Shown: piece after piece, positions 18,661 to 28,759 of the stretch | Numbering within the stretch: the stretch's first letter is position 1 | Layout of the letters: each line of letters starts with the position of its first letter | Assembly (NCBI GenBank): GCA_020637165.1 | Contig: JACJWN010000004.1 | Location: 310,001-374,000, forward strand | Length of the DNA stretch: 64,000 nucleotides | Origin: Mycolicibacterium sp. | Lineage (GTDB): Bacteria > Actinomycetota > Actinomycetes > Mycobacteriales > Mycobacteriaceae | Direction of reading: 5' to 3' | Translations under genes and position numbers: made by a program | The notes under the pieces: model-generated | The model's input: the letters and a program-made list of their open reading frames with translations, nothing else | The model's database searches: none | Told to the model about the DNA's origin: nothing

Positions 18661-19212
18661 ATGGTGCTCACGCCCGCCTTCCGCATCGCCGCGACCCTCG
18701 TCACGGTGGCCCTGACCTCGAGCGGATGCGCGACCACCAGCACCCCTTCGTCGTCGCCGACCGCCGCAACCGTGACGACCGTCACCAGCACTGCGCCGAT
18801 TCCGGTGACTACCGCCACAACCGACCCCGTGGGGCCGACGGACCCGGCTGCGGCAATGCGGAAATGGGAGGCTCTCGCCGGGGACCACTTCAAGAAGTCG
18901 GCCAGGGCGCTGCAGCAGGTCTCCGAGGCCGCGGAGGCCGGCGACGAGGCGGCGGTCCGCTCCGGCTGTCAGCAACTGCACGACGCCAACGCCATCGGTC
19001 TGCAGCGCGACCTTCCCACGCCGGATCCCGAGCTCACCGCTGAGCTGCAACGGATGATCGACGATATGAACATCGCGACGCACGCATGTCTGCGATTCGT
19101 CCTGGCGCGTAACCCCAACGACGCCATCGTCTATCAGGATTACCTGGCCAAGGCGGTCGACCACCTGGACCGGGCCAAGCTGCTTCTGGATGCGGATCTG
19201 CGCCCGAGTTGA
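18661..19212 (+). CDS. Putative lipoprotein of unknown function
   Basis: 183 aa from the ATG at 18661, preceded by GGTGGAG. Signal peptide with lipobox TSSGC (Cys about 22), then a Thr/Ser/Pro linker and an alpha-helical domain of about 120 residues (HFKKSARALQQVSEAAEAGD ... MNIATHACLRFV ... DHLDRAKLLLDADL) with two cysteines. It looks like a four-helix-type extracytoplasmic domain; no enzyme motif seen. Divergent from the WS/DGAT gene, with 98 bp between. Function unknown. Confidence 0.75.
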   Translation: MVLTPAFRIAATLVTVALTSSGCATTSTPSSSPTAATVTTVTSTAPIPVTTATTDPVGPTDPAAAMRKWEALAGDHFKKSARALQQVSEAAEAGDEAAVRSGCQQLHDANAIGLQRDLPTPDPELTAELQRMIDDMNIATHACLRFVLARNPNDAIVYQDYLAKAVDHLDRAKLLLDADLRPS

Positions 19213-19245
19213 TCGGCACCTGAACCCATTGGGGCCTGAACTAGA

Positions 19246-19539
19246 TCAGCGGTGGCCGCCGCCGCCCGCCCCTCCCCCTGGCACGCCGCCGCCGGGATGG
19301 GCGTTCCAGCCGGGTTCGGCGACCTCGGCCTCGGTCAACTGGTCGCTGACGTCGGGCATGACGGTGGGGACGCAGTCCATCGAGAAACTGTCGGTGGTGT
19401 CGACGAGGTCATTGCATTCCGCAACCAGCCGCGGCGCGGGCGCCGGCGATGAGACGGTGACGGCGATCGCAGGGGCCAGCGCGATGGCGGCCCCCAAAGC
19501 GACATAGATCAGCCGGCGGCCGGAGATCTTCAGAGCCAT
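19246..19539 (-). CDS. Small exported protein with Gly/His-rich tail
   Basis: 97 aa from the ATG at 19539, which has a GGGAG site about 6 nt upstream (a GTG at 19545 is possible). N-terminal TM/signal (residues 8-28), a short conserved-looking core with two cysteines (ECNDLVDTTDSFSMDCVPTVM) and TEAEVAEPGWN, and a tail HPGGGVPGGGAGGGGHR. Likely exported; the Cys pair may form a disulfide and the tail may bind metal, both inferred. Function unknown. Lies just downstream of the beta-propeller gene's 3' end on the same strand. Confidence 0.65.
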   Translation of the reverse strand: MALKISGRRLIYVALGAAIALAPAIAVTVSSPAPAPRLVAECNDLVDTTDSFSMDCVPTVMPDVSDQLTEAEVAEPGWNAHPGGGVPGGGAGGGGHR

Positions 19540-19578
19540 GCTCACTCCCGGGATGCCTGGGTTCCTACGCTTCCCAGG

Positions 19579-22239
19579 CTAAACCACCGCAGGCAACGGG
19601 TCGGTACGGCCGATCTCGGCCAGGTCGTCGAGCCGGTAGGCCGTCACCGAGGTGTTCCCGACCGCGTAGAGGACATCGCCGATGCGCACGGTGCGGACGG
19701 TCGGTTCGTCGGTGTGGATCTCCCCGATCACGTCGATGCCTTCCGGGGTGATGCGCACCACTGCCAGGAAGTTTTCGGAGCGATAGCCGGTCTGCGGGTC
19801 GTAGCCGCTGCCGGAAACCGGCACCACCAGGATCCCGTCTTGCGGTGAATACAGCAGCGCGTGATGGTCGAACTGGGCCTCGGAGAAGGACCACTGGTAA
19901 CCCGAGTCGAGGAACTCCCGGTCGATCTGGTTCAGGCTGGCGCCGTCGCTGACGTCGAACAGGCTGGCGTGCAGGTGGGTGTTCGAGCTTCCGGCCTCGC
20001 GCTCCTGGCCGATGCCGAGCAGCAGTCCGTCACCCACCGACTGCAGGTAGTTGGAGAAACCCGGGATGATCAGCTCGCCCTGCAGTGCCGGGGCGGCCGG
20101 GTCGCTGAGGTCGATGGCGAACAGCGGATCGGTCTGCAGGAACGTCACCAGGTAGGCGGTGTGTCCCATGAACCGCACGGCGTAGAGCTGCTCGCCCGGC
20201 GCCAGTCCGGTCAGCCGACCGACCTCGTCGAGGGTGTCCCCCTCGATGTCGAAGATGTAGACGCCGTTGTCGTTGCGAGTGCTCGATATGCCCTCGCCCC
20301 ATTGCGAGCTGTTGGTGTGGGTGGCCACCCGCAGATACCCGTCCCGCTCGTCCATGGCGAACTGGTTGATCAGCGTCCCGGACACCACACCGACGGCCTG
20401 CCAGTCGATATCGGTTCCCGTGACGGCGAAGCGGTCGATGCGGGTCTCGGTGGTCCAGCTCGAGTCGGTATAGCGGTCCGCTCCGGAGGCCACATAGACC
20501 GCGTCGGTGGTCATGTAGACAGTGCCGCCGTAGGAGGAGACCAGATTGCCCACCCCGTCGGCGAAACCACCGCCGTTCGCCCCGGAGTCCAGCGACACCA
20601 TCGTCATCAACGCCTGCTGGTCCTGGGCCTGCGGACGCACGATGTCCCCGGCGCCGGCGATGAGGCCCAGATCGACCGTGGCGCCGTCGGCGTCGACGGA
20701 ATAGGCATGCGCCAGAGCGAGATCCGCGATCTGCGGTCCGACCCGGTCGAGGTAGGAGTCCCAGCTCTCGTAGGTGCGATAAGCGGTGATGTCGGACCCG
20801 CCCCAGGGCATCTTCAGCAGAGCGTCGGGGGTATCGCCGACCACGGCCGTCGGGTCCTTGCCCACCGGTGTGTCGGTGTACTGCGGCGCGGGCAGATCCA
20901 ACGATCGCTGCAGGACCAGATAGACCACACCGTCGACCGCTCGCGAATCCTGGTAGGCCCCATCGAAGACGGTTTCGCTGACCACCGCGGGTGCGCCGCG
21001 GTCCGAGACGTCGTAGACGCTCACCGTGGTCTGCGGATTCCACGGTCCCCAGTAGCCGTAGGCCATCCGCACCATCGGTCCATACCAACCCGAACCCGTC
21101 TGGGTGATCACCGTCAGCCGGTCCCCGGACAAAAACGATCCGACCACGTCTCCGGCGATCGCCGATTCCGAGGCGACAGTCAGGTCTTCGGTGCGCACGA
21201 TCGTCAACCGGCCGTTGTGCGCGACGTACATGTACTGGCCGTCGTTTTCCACGAAGTCGGCCTCGTCGACGCCGTCGACCTGGGTGTTGGTACCGGAGGC
21301 GACTCCGCCGGCATCCATCTCGGCCTTGAGGTACAGCGGCCAGGGACCATACCCGTACCCGTACACCGGCACTGTCTGCCCGAACAGCCCGGCGTACTGC
21401 TGAGCGGCGAGGTCGAGCAGGTAGGCGTTCAACTCCTCCTCGGTCAGGTATGCCCCCGTCACGGTCTCGCCCGTCTCGACGGCGGACTGTCCGGCGCCGA
21501 GGGCGGGGAAGATGTTGACCAGGGAGCGGCGGACCAGCAACAGCGCACCCTCCAGCAGCTCGGCGATCGGGCTGGCGGGCAGACCCGACAACCAGTTCGC
21601 GGCGGAGTCGAAGAGCGCGTTGACCGCTGCGCCGATCGTGGCGACGGGCCGTGCTGCGACGGCGTCTTGGGCGTAAGCCCGCCGAGCCGACTGCACACCT
21701 GGGCGCGCCGGGACGCCGAAATCGCTGAGGCTTGCCGCGGCGCCCGGAGTGGCCGGCGCGGCTGCCCCGCCCGCCGATGACCCGGGAATCAGGGTTGTCG
21801 CGTTGCTGCCGCCGTCGTCGCCGATAGCTGGAGCCGACGCGGTTGGCTGTCCGATCGGCACCGCCGGCAGGACCGAACCGCCTCCCGGTGCCCGACGGCC
21901 GGGCACCCGCATCGCCGATCCCGATCCCGATTCCGATTCCGATTCCGCGATCGCAACGGGGACCACCGCAGAACCGCCGGCCGCGGCCGGCCCGGGCCGG
22001 ACAGAACCGGGGCGCCCGCCACGGCCTAGTCCGGCGGCCGAGCCACCGTTCGCGGCTTTCCGGGACGCCCGAGCCTGTCCCGACGGACCGCGCTGGGACG
22101 ACTGCGGACGGGACGCCTCCGAGGACTCACCTGCGGGGGACTCGGCCGCCGCGATCCCGGCGGCCGGTGGCCCCACCAGCGAAAAGCCCAGTGTGACGGT
22201 GGCCAACCCGGAGCGCGCAACGCGCTTCATCACCGACAT
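19579..22239 (-). CDS. Exported beta-propeller-domain protein
   Basis: 886 aa from the ATG at 22239 (GAGG about 9 nt upstream). Signal peptide (1-30, ending AAAE), then about 200 residues of Ser/Arg/Gly/Pro-rich linker with an SESESESGSGS run, then the hydrophobic module SPIAELLEGALLLVRRSL. Residues about 260-880 match the bacterial beta-propeller domain family (Pfam Beta_propel): STNTQVDGVDEADFVENDGQ-like motif, TVSVYDVSDRGAPAVVSE, VVYLVLQRSL, FMGHTAYLVTFLQTDPL and LHASLFDVSDG. This family is surface-located and of unknown biochemical role. Large acidic and Asp-rich loops could bind calcium, which is inference. Confidence 0.82.
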   Translation of the reverse strand: MSVMKRVARSGLATVTLGFSLVGPPAAGIAAAESPAGESSEASRPQSSQRGPSGQARASRKAANGGSAAGLGRGGRPGSVRPGPAAAGGSAVVPVAIAESESESGSGSAMRVPGRRAPGGGSVLPAVPIGQPTASAPAIGDDGGSNATTLIPGSSAGGAAAPATPGAAASLSDFGVPARPGVQSARRAYAQDAVAARPVATIGAAVNALFDSAANWLSGLPASPIAELLEGALLLVRRSLVNIFPALGAGQSAVETGETVTGAYLTEEELNAYLLDLAAQQYAGLFGQTVPVYGYGYGPWPLYLKAEMDAGGVASGTNTQVDGVDEADFVENDGQYMYVAHNGRLTIVRTEDLTVASESAIAGDVVGSFLSGDRLTVITQTGSGWYGPMVRMAYGYWGPWNPQTTVSVYDVSDRGAPAVVSETVFDGAYQDSRAVDGVVYLVLQRSLDLPAPQYTDTPVGKDPTAVVGDTPDALLKMPWGGSDITAYRTYESWDSYLDRVGPQIADLALAHAYSVDADGATVDLGLIAGAGDIVRPQAQDQQALMTMVSLDSGANGGGFADGVGNLVSSYGGTVYMTTDAVYVASGADRYTDSSWTTETRIDRFAVTGTDIDWQAVGVVSGTLINQFAMDERDGYLRVATHTNSSQWGEGISSTRNDNGVYIFDIEGDTLDEVGRLTGLAPGEQLYAVRFMGHTAYLVTFLQTDPLFAIDLSDPAAPALQGELIIPGFSNYLQSVGDGLLLGIGQEREAGSSNTHLHASLFDVSDGASLNQIDREFLDSGYQWSFSEAQFDHHALLYSPQDGILVVPVSGSGYDPQTGYRSENFLAVVRITPEGIDVIGEIHTDEPTVRTVRIGDVLYAVGNTSVTAYRLDDLAEIGRTDPLPAVV

Positions 22240-22377
22240 CGGCACCTCGTGTCCGCCAGTTACTGAGATTTTGCTGTGGAGTAGTCGAACGATAGCTGTG
22301 AAACTACGCGTCCGTCAACCGCCGGTGGAGTTGACGGGGCTCATCGAAGTGAGCCGCCATCCACCGTCGCGACCAAT

Positions 22378-24138
22378 TTAAGTACGCGCCAGTGTTCGGC
22401 GATCGATATGAGCCTGACGGCCTTGTCGGTGATGGGACAAGGGGCGTTTGAGGCTGCCACCGCCGCGCGTCGGAGCCGGGCCCCCGACGTCGGGGTCAGC
22501 GTTATCCGCAACGGCGTCGACGACGTTGGCTGGCGTTGGGGGTGTTGACGCGGGCGTCGTTTGTCTGATTGTCGCCGCGGCGGTTCGTGCCGGTAGGCGG
22601 GTGTCCGCGGAGGGTTGCAGCTCAGCCAGGTTGATTTGCGTGTCCGCGTTCGCACTCCTGGGGACTGAGTTGGCCTCCGCCGAGTCGGCAGCGGTCCTGA
22701 TGACCTGCTCAATTGTGGTCGTTCCACCATCGATCGTGGTCGTGATGCCGATATCTGGATCGGGAGCCGGCGAGGGGGAGGTCAGAAAATCCGCCACGGC
22801 GTCCGCAACGGGCCTATTGGTGAGCAGGTCGTCGTGGAGAATCACCTCATCGGGGCGCACTCCGGGCAGCGAGTGAACCTCGACATTGCGGACTTCCGCG
22901 CCGATCACTGCTTTCAAATACGTTGATCGGTACGGGGTCACCCAGTCGTCGTCTCTCGTCGCGATAACCAGATAGTTCACGCCAGGCTTGGTGTCCGGAG
23001 TCTGGTCGAGTGCGTCGATGAATGAGCTGCCGAGCAACTGCTGTCGGGGGGCTACGCCGAGTACGGCGTCGACTACGCGGTCGGCGAGCCATCGCACCAC
23101 GGGCTGCAGTGGTCCTGGGAAGAGGGCGACGACATCGAACAGCATGTTGCCCGAAAGGAAGTACTGGACTGTCTTCTTGCCGAAGACGGCATTGAGCGGG
23201 TCGACCAATCCGGGCGCGAATGCGTTAAGCAATGTCTCTGCGCCGCCGCCAAAGGTCGTGCCGTGATTGGTTGCTGCCAGGTCGACCACCTTTCGCACAC
23301 CGTCATCGGAATAGTGCGCCAGATAATCTTTGATCAATAGCCCTCCTTGGGAGTGCCCTACCAGGTCGATCTGATCGGATCCTGTCTCGGCTTTCGCTCT
23401 GGCGATTTGTGCAGCAAGGTCCTCGACGGACAGGTTCATGTTTTGAATACCACCGGCTGCCGGGTCCAGCAATCCAATGAGACTGAACGCCCGGCCGTAG
23501 GTGTAGGAATACACCGTCAGACCCCGCGATTCGAGGTTTTCTTTCAGCGGTTCAACTTCTGTCGCGTTGGAAAACGTTCCGTGCACGATGAGAACAGGGA
23601 TTTCCGTTTGCTCGGCGACGGCCTCGGGCTGTGCCGCCGTCGTCGAGGACTGCACCGACACCGAGTCGGCTGCTGCCGCAGCAGGCACCGCGTTGGTGCT
23701 TTCTGTGAGCGACGTGGTCGCCCTGACCCCACGGAGCGACGATCCACCGCCGAATCCCGCGACGGTCGGCGCACCGCGGAAACCGGAGCTCGGGGCCTGT
23801 ACCCGGGGATTGGCCCCATCGTGCAGAAGGCGCGTCACGACGGTCGTACATGCGTCGATGTGAAGCAGCAGGCCAGGAGCCAGATCGGATCCGGCTCCGA
23901 CGGGCTCGGCCTCACGCGGTGCAGGCGCGTCGGGGATCACGCTGGATTGGCCCGTAAGAACCACCGACCCGTAATCCACAGTCACGGTCAACACCTGGCC
24001 GAGATCCGGCGGTTTCAACATTTCGTGCGCGGATCCGTGGCCTAAGGGTGTTGCCATCGCATGCGTCGGCAGAACCGGCGTCGACGCGACAAGAAGCAGT
24101 GCTGAGGCTGCAACCAGCAGTGCCCTAAGACTTTTCAC
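22378..24138 (-). CDS. Exported alpha/beta-hydrolase lipase/esterase
   Basis: 586 aa from a GTG at 24138 with a GGGAGG site; an upstream in-frame ATG at 24231 would put the signal peptide internally. Signal peptide VKSLRALLVAASALLLVAST. The lipase core has VLIVHGTFSNATEV (oxyanion region), DLVGHSQGGLLIKDYL (nucleophile elbow GHSQG), and AATNHGTTFGG, like class 2/EstA-type lipases. A long Thr/Ala/Pro-rich C-terminal tail follows after about residue 430. Codon use is somewhat less GC3-biased than neighbours. Triacylglycerol or ester hydrolysis at the cell surface is inferred. Confidence 0.82.
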   Translation of the reverse strand: MKSLRALLVAASALLLVASTPVLPTHAMATPLGHGSAHEMLKPPDLGQVLTVTVDYGSVVLTGQSSVIPDAPAPREAEPVGAGSDLAPGLLLHIDACTTVVTRLLHDGANPRVQAPSSGFRGAPTVAGFGGGSSLRGVRATTSLTESTNAVPAAAAADSVSVQSSTTAAQPEAVAEQTEIPVLIVHGTFSNATEVEPLKENLESRGLTVYSYTYGRAFSLIGLLDPAAGGIQNMNLSVEDLAAQIARAKAETGSDQIDLVGHSQGGLLIKDYLAHYSDDGVRKVVDLAATNHGTTFGGGAETLLNAFAPGLVDPLNAVFGKKTVQYFLSGNMLFDVVALFPGPLQPVVRWLADRVVDAVLGVAPRQQLLGSSFIDALDQTPDTKPGVNYLVIATRDDDWVTPYRSTYLKAVIGAEVRNVEVHSLPGVRPDEVILHDDLLTNRPVADAVADFLTSPSPAPDPDIGITTTIDGGTTTIEQVIRTAADSAEANSVPRSANADTQINLAELQPSADTRLPARTAAATIRQTTPASTPPTPANVVDAVADNADPDVGGPAPTRGGGSLKRPLSHHRQGRQAHIDRRTLART

Positions 24139-24179
24139 AAGGCCTCCCGAGCAGTGCTCAAGCGCCGACTGCGACGGGG

Positions 24180-24575
24180 TCAAGGCGAAGCACTTCTGTG
24201 CGTCCAGAAATGGAACGTAACACGTGGGCAATCGCGTTCGCGACCGCGAGCCTCACCACGACGGTTTGCCGCGGTGGACAGCGATGCGCGGGCCACGGCG
24301 TTCCTGCCTTCGGCCGAGGTGACCAAGGGGAAGACGCCGTCGCCGGTGGTCCGGTTCGTTGTCAACGGTGACGGCGATGCCGTCGCCGACACCGTTCTTC
24401 CCGCAAGCGGACGTGCCGACTCCGCTGCGGCGATCGCGTCGGTTGCGACTCTGCCGTTGGTGGCGCCGGGGAGGGCGGTCCGGCCGCAGGCCACCAGTGC
24501 TGCCCCACCGATCAGGCTGGCCGCGAGACAGCAGCGCCAGAGGACCGGGGTCGCCGCGAAGGATGGCCCGATCAT
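24180..24575 (-). CDS. Possible small lipoprotein, hypothetical
   Basis: 131 aa. N-terminus MIGPSFAATPVLWRCCLAASLIGGAALVAC resembles a lipoprotein signal with lipobox ALVAC (Cys about 30). The rest is low-complexity Thr/Ala/Arg with no recognised domain, and the last 30 residues look random. A GGAG lies 10 nt before the ATG. A 170-aa frame on the other strand overlaps, so this call rests mainly on the signal peptide and position, between the P-type ATPase and lipase genes on the same strand. Confidence 0.4.
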   Translation of the reverse strand: MIGPSFAATPVLWRCCLAASLIGGAALVACGRTALPGATNGRVATDAIAAAESARPLAGRTVSATASPSPLTTNRTTGDGVFPLVTSAEGRNAVARASLSTAANRRGEARGRERDCPRVTFHFWTHRSASP

Positions 24576-24636
24576 GGCGCATCAACTCCTCGTGGCCTCA
24601 TCCGTCCCCTTCGTCATCCGTCCACTTCGTCCGGGG

Positions 24637-27087
24637 CTACCCCTGGGTTTGATGTCGGTTGTGTGAGGATTCGCTCAAGACCCGAGGCGACGGCTGGTCC
24701 GCCGCGGGCACCGGTTGCGGCAGGCCGAACGACTTTGATGCCGCAGGGTCGGGCAGCTTGAGACGTTTGAGCATGAGGGCGTTGACCGCGACGATCAGGC
24801 TCGAGCCCGACATCGACAGCGCCGCGATCTCGGGGCGCAACACCAGGCCGAACAAGGGCTGGAACGCCCCGGCCGCGATGGGCAGCGCGATGATGTTGTA
24901 GCCGACGGCCCACCCCAGGTTCTGGCGCATCTTTCGTACGGTGCCCCGCCCGATCCGCAGGGCGATCGGGACGTCCAGAGGATCCGAGCGCATCAAGACC
25001 AGATCGGCGGTCTCGATGGCGACATCAGTACCGGCGCCGATGGCAACCCCGAGATCGGCTTGGGCCAATGCCGGAGCATCGTTGACCCCGTCGCCGACCA
25101 TCGCGGTCACGCGGCCGCGGTCCTGCAATTCGGCGATCGTGGCGGGCTTGCCTGCCGGCAGTACCTCGGCGACCACGGTGTCGATGCCGATCTGCTCGGC
25201 GATCCGTGTCGCGGTGGCCTGATTGTCGCCACTGAGCATGACCACCTGCACACCCAGGTCATGAAGGTCACGGACCGCCTCGCCGGAGGTCTCCCGTGCA
25301 GCGTCGGCCAGCGCTATCAGCCCGACGCCCGTGCCGTCCACCGCGACGAGCACCGCGGTTCGCCCGCTGGAAGCCAGTTCATCCCGTTGGGCCATCAGCG
25401 CGGCCGGGACATCGACGCCGTCTTCGGCCATCAGTTCGCGGGTGCCGACGACGACGCGTCGGCCGGCGACCGTGGCGGCCGCCCCGCGGCCGGGAACACT
25501 GTGGAAGCCCGTCGATGACGCTGGAGACACGCCCCGGTCCTCGGCATAGCGCACGATCGCAGCAGCCAAAGGGTGCTCGGACTCCTTCTCCACCGCCGTG
25601 ATCATGCCCAGCAACTCCGCTTCACCGATGCCGTCGGCGACCAAGTCGGTGACGGCCGGCTCACCCCTGGTCAGGGTTCCGGTCTTGTCCATCACCACGG
25701 TCTCGATCCGCGCTGAAACCTCCAGAGCCGTAGCACTTTTGAACAACACACCGCGTTTGGCGCCCAAACCGGTGCCGACCATGATCGCCGTCGGCGTCGC
25801 CAGACCGAGCGCATCCGGGCAAGTGATGACCACCACGGTGATGGCAAACAGCAACGCGGCCTGGACACCAGCCCCGACAGCCCACCAGACCAGGAACGTC
25901 ATAGCACCACCGATGAGGGCGACGAGTACCAGCCAGAAGGCGGCGCGGTCGGCCAACCGCTGCCCGGGCGCCTTGGAGTTCTGCGCCTCCTGCACCATCT
26001 CCACGATCTGGGCCAGCACAGTGTCCGAACCGACCTTGGTCGCGCGCACCCGCAACGTTCCGGTGGTGTTGACCGAGGCTCCGATGACGGCGTCGCCGGG
26101 GGCTTTGGACACCGGCAGGCTCTCCCCGGTGACCATCGACTCGTCGACCTCCGAAGCCCCCTCCTCGACGACGCCGTCCACCGCGATCTTCGCCCCCGGT
26201 CGGATCAAAAGCAGATCCCCCGACACCACGTCGGCGGTGGGCACCTCCACCGGTTCGCCCCCGCGGATCACCACCGCCATCGGCGGAGCCAGTTCCATCA
26301 GGGCCCGGATCGCATCATTGGCCCCGCCACGGGCGCGCATCTCGAACCAATGTCCCAACAGCACAAAGGTTGTCAGGACAGTGGCGGCCTCGTAGAAGAC
26401 CTCGCCTCCACCGGTCAGGGTCACCCCGACGCTGTAAAGCCAGCCCGCCGCCACCGCCACGGCCACCAGGACCATCATGTCCAGTGTCCGGGCTCGCAGC
26501 GCCCGCCAGGCCCCGTCGAAGAAGATCCACGCCGAGTAGAACACCACCGGCAGGCTCAGCAGGAACGTGAACACATCATCACGCATCCCGAACGGCGCCG
26601 GAATGGTGAAGCTCAGCATGTCGCGGCCCATCGGCGAGAACAACATGATCGGGATCGACAACGTCAGCGCTACCAGAAACCGGTTGCGCATATCCCGGAC
26701 CATCGCACCCATCGACACGCCCGAGTGGCCGCCGTGGCCCATCACCTCGTGGGGACTGCGCCGCGTCTCTCCGCCCTCGACGTGCCCAGCGTGCTCACCG
26801 ACAGGCGGGTGGCGGCCCACTGGCGAGCCTGTCGGCTCTGCCATCGGATCACAGATGTGGTCGGGAACGGACCGGCCGGCGCAGTGGAAGCCGCATTCGC
26901 GCACCCAAGTCGACAGCTGCGCCAGCGACGTCGTCGCCGGATCGAAGGTCACCGTGGCGGTGTGGTTGACGGCATTGGCCGCGACAGCGCTCACCCCGGG
27001 GCGGCGAAGCAAAGCCGATTCGAGCACCGCCTCCGTGGTGGCCCACTGCAAGTCCTGCACGTCGAGTGTCGCGGTGACGGTGGTCAT
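24637..27087 (-). CDS. P1B-type heavy-metal ATPase with CPD motif (CopB-like)
   Basis: 816 aa from the ATG at 27087 with GGGAGG site (upstream GTG at 27204 rejected). Residues 1-75 form an HMA-like fold that lacks the CxxC metal site; residues 80-135 are His-rich ([21 protein letters not shown]) as in CopB. Then eight TM segments, the actuator motif MVTGESLP, the phosphorylation motif [14 protein letters not shown], and [10 protein letters not shown]. The intramembrane metal motif is TCPDALGL, i.e. CPD, not CPC, CPH or SPC. It exports a metal ion using ATP; which metal is uncertain, copper or silver being the CopB-like guess. Lies downstream of nhaA on the same strand, with 120 bp between. 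Confidence 0.88.
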   Translation of the reverse strand: MTTVTATLDVQDLQWATTEAVLESALLRRPGVSAVAANAVNHTATVTFDPATTSLAQLSTWVRECGFHCAGRSVPDHICDPMAEPTGSPVGRHPPVGEHAGHVEGGETRRSPHEVMGHGGHSGVSMGAMVRDMRNRFLVALTLSIPIMLFSPMGRDMLSFTIPAPFGMRDDVFTFLLSLPVVFYSAWIFFDGAWRALRARTLDMMVLVAVAVAAGWLYSVGVTLTGGGEVFYEAATVLTTFVLLGHWFEMRARGGANDAIRALMELAPPMAVVIRGGEPVEVPTADVVSGDLLLIRPGAKIAVDGVVEEGASEVDESMVTGESLPVSKAPGDAVIGASVNTTGTLRVRATKVGSDTVLAQIVEMVQEAQNSKAPGQRLADRAAFWLVLVALIGGAMTFLVWWAVGAGVQAALLFAITVVVITCPDALGLATPTAIMVGTGLGAKRGVLFKSATALEVSARIETVVMDKTGTLTRGEPAVTDLVADGIGEAELLGMITAVEKESEHPLAAAIVRYAEDRGVSPASSTGFHSVPGRGAAATVAGRRVVVGTRELMAEDGVDVPAALMAQRDELASSGRTAVLVAVDGTGVGLIALADAARETSGEAVRDLHDLGVQVVMLSGDNQATATRIAEQIGIDTVVAEVLPAGKPATIAELQDRGRVTAMVGDGVNDAPALAQADLGVAIGAGTDVAIETADLVLMRSDPLDVPIALRIGRGTVRKMRQNLGWAVGYNIIALPIAAGAFQPLFGLVLRPEIAALSMSGSSLIVAVNALMLKRLKLPDPAASKSFGLPQPVPAADQPSPRVLSESSHNRHQTQG

Positions 27088-27207
27088 CGAATCCTCCCGG
27101 TTGGATCTCCGGCGCGATGGTCGGCGGTGTCGGGCCCGCACGAATCCAGTGGATTCCCGACGGGTCCCAATCTCACTCCCAACCCGGCCCACTTCAAGTG
27201 CCACGCT

Positions 27208-28488
27208 CTATCCCCCGTCTTCCACGGCGCACACTGCCCGGTAGCGGCGATTGCGAAGCCGCAGCACCACAGAGGCCAGCGAGGCGGCGATCAGGGAGCC
27301 GATGAGGACGCCGATCTTGACGTAGTGGTCCCGGTCGGAGCCTGCGCCGTAGGCGAGATCACCGATCAGGAGGGCGACGGTGAAGCCAACACCGGCGAGC
27401 AATGCGATTCCGAACACATCGATCCAGCGGAGGCTGGGGTCGAGCTTGGCGCGGGTGACCGCAGCGATCAGGGCGGCGGTACCGAGGACCCCGGCCGCCT
27501 TCCCGACCACCAAACCGAAAACGACGCTGACAGTGATCGGATCGCCCAGCGCGTCGACGAGTCCGCGGTAGCCGCCGACTGTCACGCCCGCGGAGAAGAA
27601 GGCGAACACCGGAACGGCGAATCCGGCCGATACCGGCCTCATACGGGTCTCGAAACGTTCGGCCAACCCATGGTCATCACCGGCTGCGCCACGCCGTACC
27701 GGAACGACAAATCCCAGCAGCGCGCCCGCGACGGTGGCGTGCACACCCGACTCATGGACAAACACCCAAGTAAGTACGGCAAGGGGGCTCAACACCCACC
27801 AGGATTGCACTCCCCTCTGCACGCAGATGGTGAACAAGACCAACGGCACCAACGCCACCGACAGCGCCCACAGGTGGACGACCCTGGTGTAGAAGACCGC
27901 GATCACAGTCACCGCCAACAGATCGTCGACGACCGCCAACGTCAACAAGAAAGTTCTCAAGGCCGCAGGTAAGTGAGTCGAGATCACCGCCAGCACCGCG
28001 ACGGCAATCGCGATGTCAGTCGCAATGGGAATGGCCCAACCGTTCGCCGCGCCCTCGCCCAGGTGGGCGGTGAGCGCGACGAAAGCAGCGGCCGGGACGA
28101 CCATTCCGCCTACCGCGGCCGCGATGGGCAACACTGCGCGCGAGACATCATGCAGCTCTCCGGCCACAATCTCCTGCTTGAGTTCAAGTCCCACAACGAA
28201 GAAGAACACGGCCAGCAGTCCGTCGGACGCCCACGTTCCAAGGGTCAAGTTCAGGTGTGAAACGGATATGTCGACGCCCACCGTGGTGTCCCGGACCGAT
28301 TCGTACGCCGAGGACCACGGAGAATTGGCCAAGACCAACCCAGCGGTTGCCGCAATGAACAGCAGCACACCGCCCACTGCTTCTTGGCGAAGAAGGTCTG
28401 TGATCCGCGCGGTCTCTGACCACGATCCGCGGCTTAGTAATCTGGTGACGCGCCTGGAAGCTTCGATGGAAATTGGATACCCCGACAC
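27208..28488 (-). CDS. nhaA: Na+/H+ antiporter NhaA
   Basis: About 426 aa. NhaA hallmarks: GLLAVFFFVVGLELKQE, PIATDIAIAVAVLAV (the D-I-A-I motif), LLTLAVVDDLLAVTVIA with the two essential aspartates, and the C-terminal GVGFTVALLIGDLAY. About twelve TM segments. It exchanges two protons for one sodium at alkaline pH. The start is uncertain: a GTG at 28488 is used here, without a clear ribosome site, and a TTG lies one codon upstream. The upstream CopB-like relation (27087) suggests a stress-response pair but each could have its own promoter. Confidence 0.92.
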   Translation of the reverse strand: MSGYPISIEASRRVTRLLSRGSWSETARITDLLRQEAVGGVLLFIAATAGLVLANSPWSSAYESVRDTTVGVDISVSHLNLTLGTWASDGLLAVFFFVVGLELKQEIVAGELHDVSRAVLPIAAAVGGMVVPAAAFVALTAHLGEGAANGWAIPIATDIAIAVAVLAVISTHLPAALRTFLLTLAVVDDLLAVTVIAVFYTRVVHLWALSVALVPLVLFTICVQRGVQSWWVLSPLAVLTWVFVHESGVHATVAGALLGFVVPVRRGAAGDDHGLAERFETRMRPVSAGFAVPVFAFFSAGVTVGGYRGLVDALGDPITVSVVFGLVVGKAAGVLGTAALIAAVTRAKLDPSLRWIDVFGIALLAGVGFTVALLIGDLAYGAGSDRDHYVKIGVLIGSLIAASLASVVLRLRNRRYRAVCAVEDGG

Positions 28489-28609
28489 CAACCGGGCAAT
28501 CCCGGCATATCGAGCTGGGCCAGCGATATCACCGGAAGAGACAGCCGCGATCCGCCGGCGACGCGGGCAACGACAAGCCCCCCCACCTGCGCTGACAGGA
28601 TCGGGGCTA

Positions 28610-28700
28610 TGGCGGTGGCGGAGGGATTTGAACCCTCGGACGGGGGTTACCCGTCACACGCTTTCGAGGCGTGCTCCTTAGGCCGCTCGGACACGCCACC
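28610..28700 (-). tRNA. tRNA-Ser (anticodon CGA)
   Basis: Class II tRNA. Acceptor GGTGGCG (from 28700) pairs with CGCCACC; discriminator G, and a CCA end is encoded at 28612-28610. Anticodon loop CTCGAAA, long variable arm ACGGGTAACCCCCGT-like, T-loop GTTCAAATC. Reads UCG serine codons. Confidence 0.95.
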
Positions 28701-28759
28701 GCGGTGAATCTTACGGCCCACTCGCGGGCAGCCCAAATCGCCCGGATCGGCGGCCACGG

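Noticed and set aside
19861-21780. 639-codon plus-strand frame
   Set aside because: Antisense to the beta-propeller gene, low-complexity Val/Gly/Arg/Asp composition.
24154-24666. 170-codon plus-strand frame opposite the small lipoprotein
   Set aside because: No ribosome site, no domain and no signal peptide; the minus-strand reading has a lipobox. Both remain weak.
26350-27972. 540-codon plus-strand frame
   Set aside because: Antisense to both the P1B ATPase and NhaA, spanning two real genes; composition rich in His/Gln/Arg/Gly with no ribosome site.
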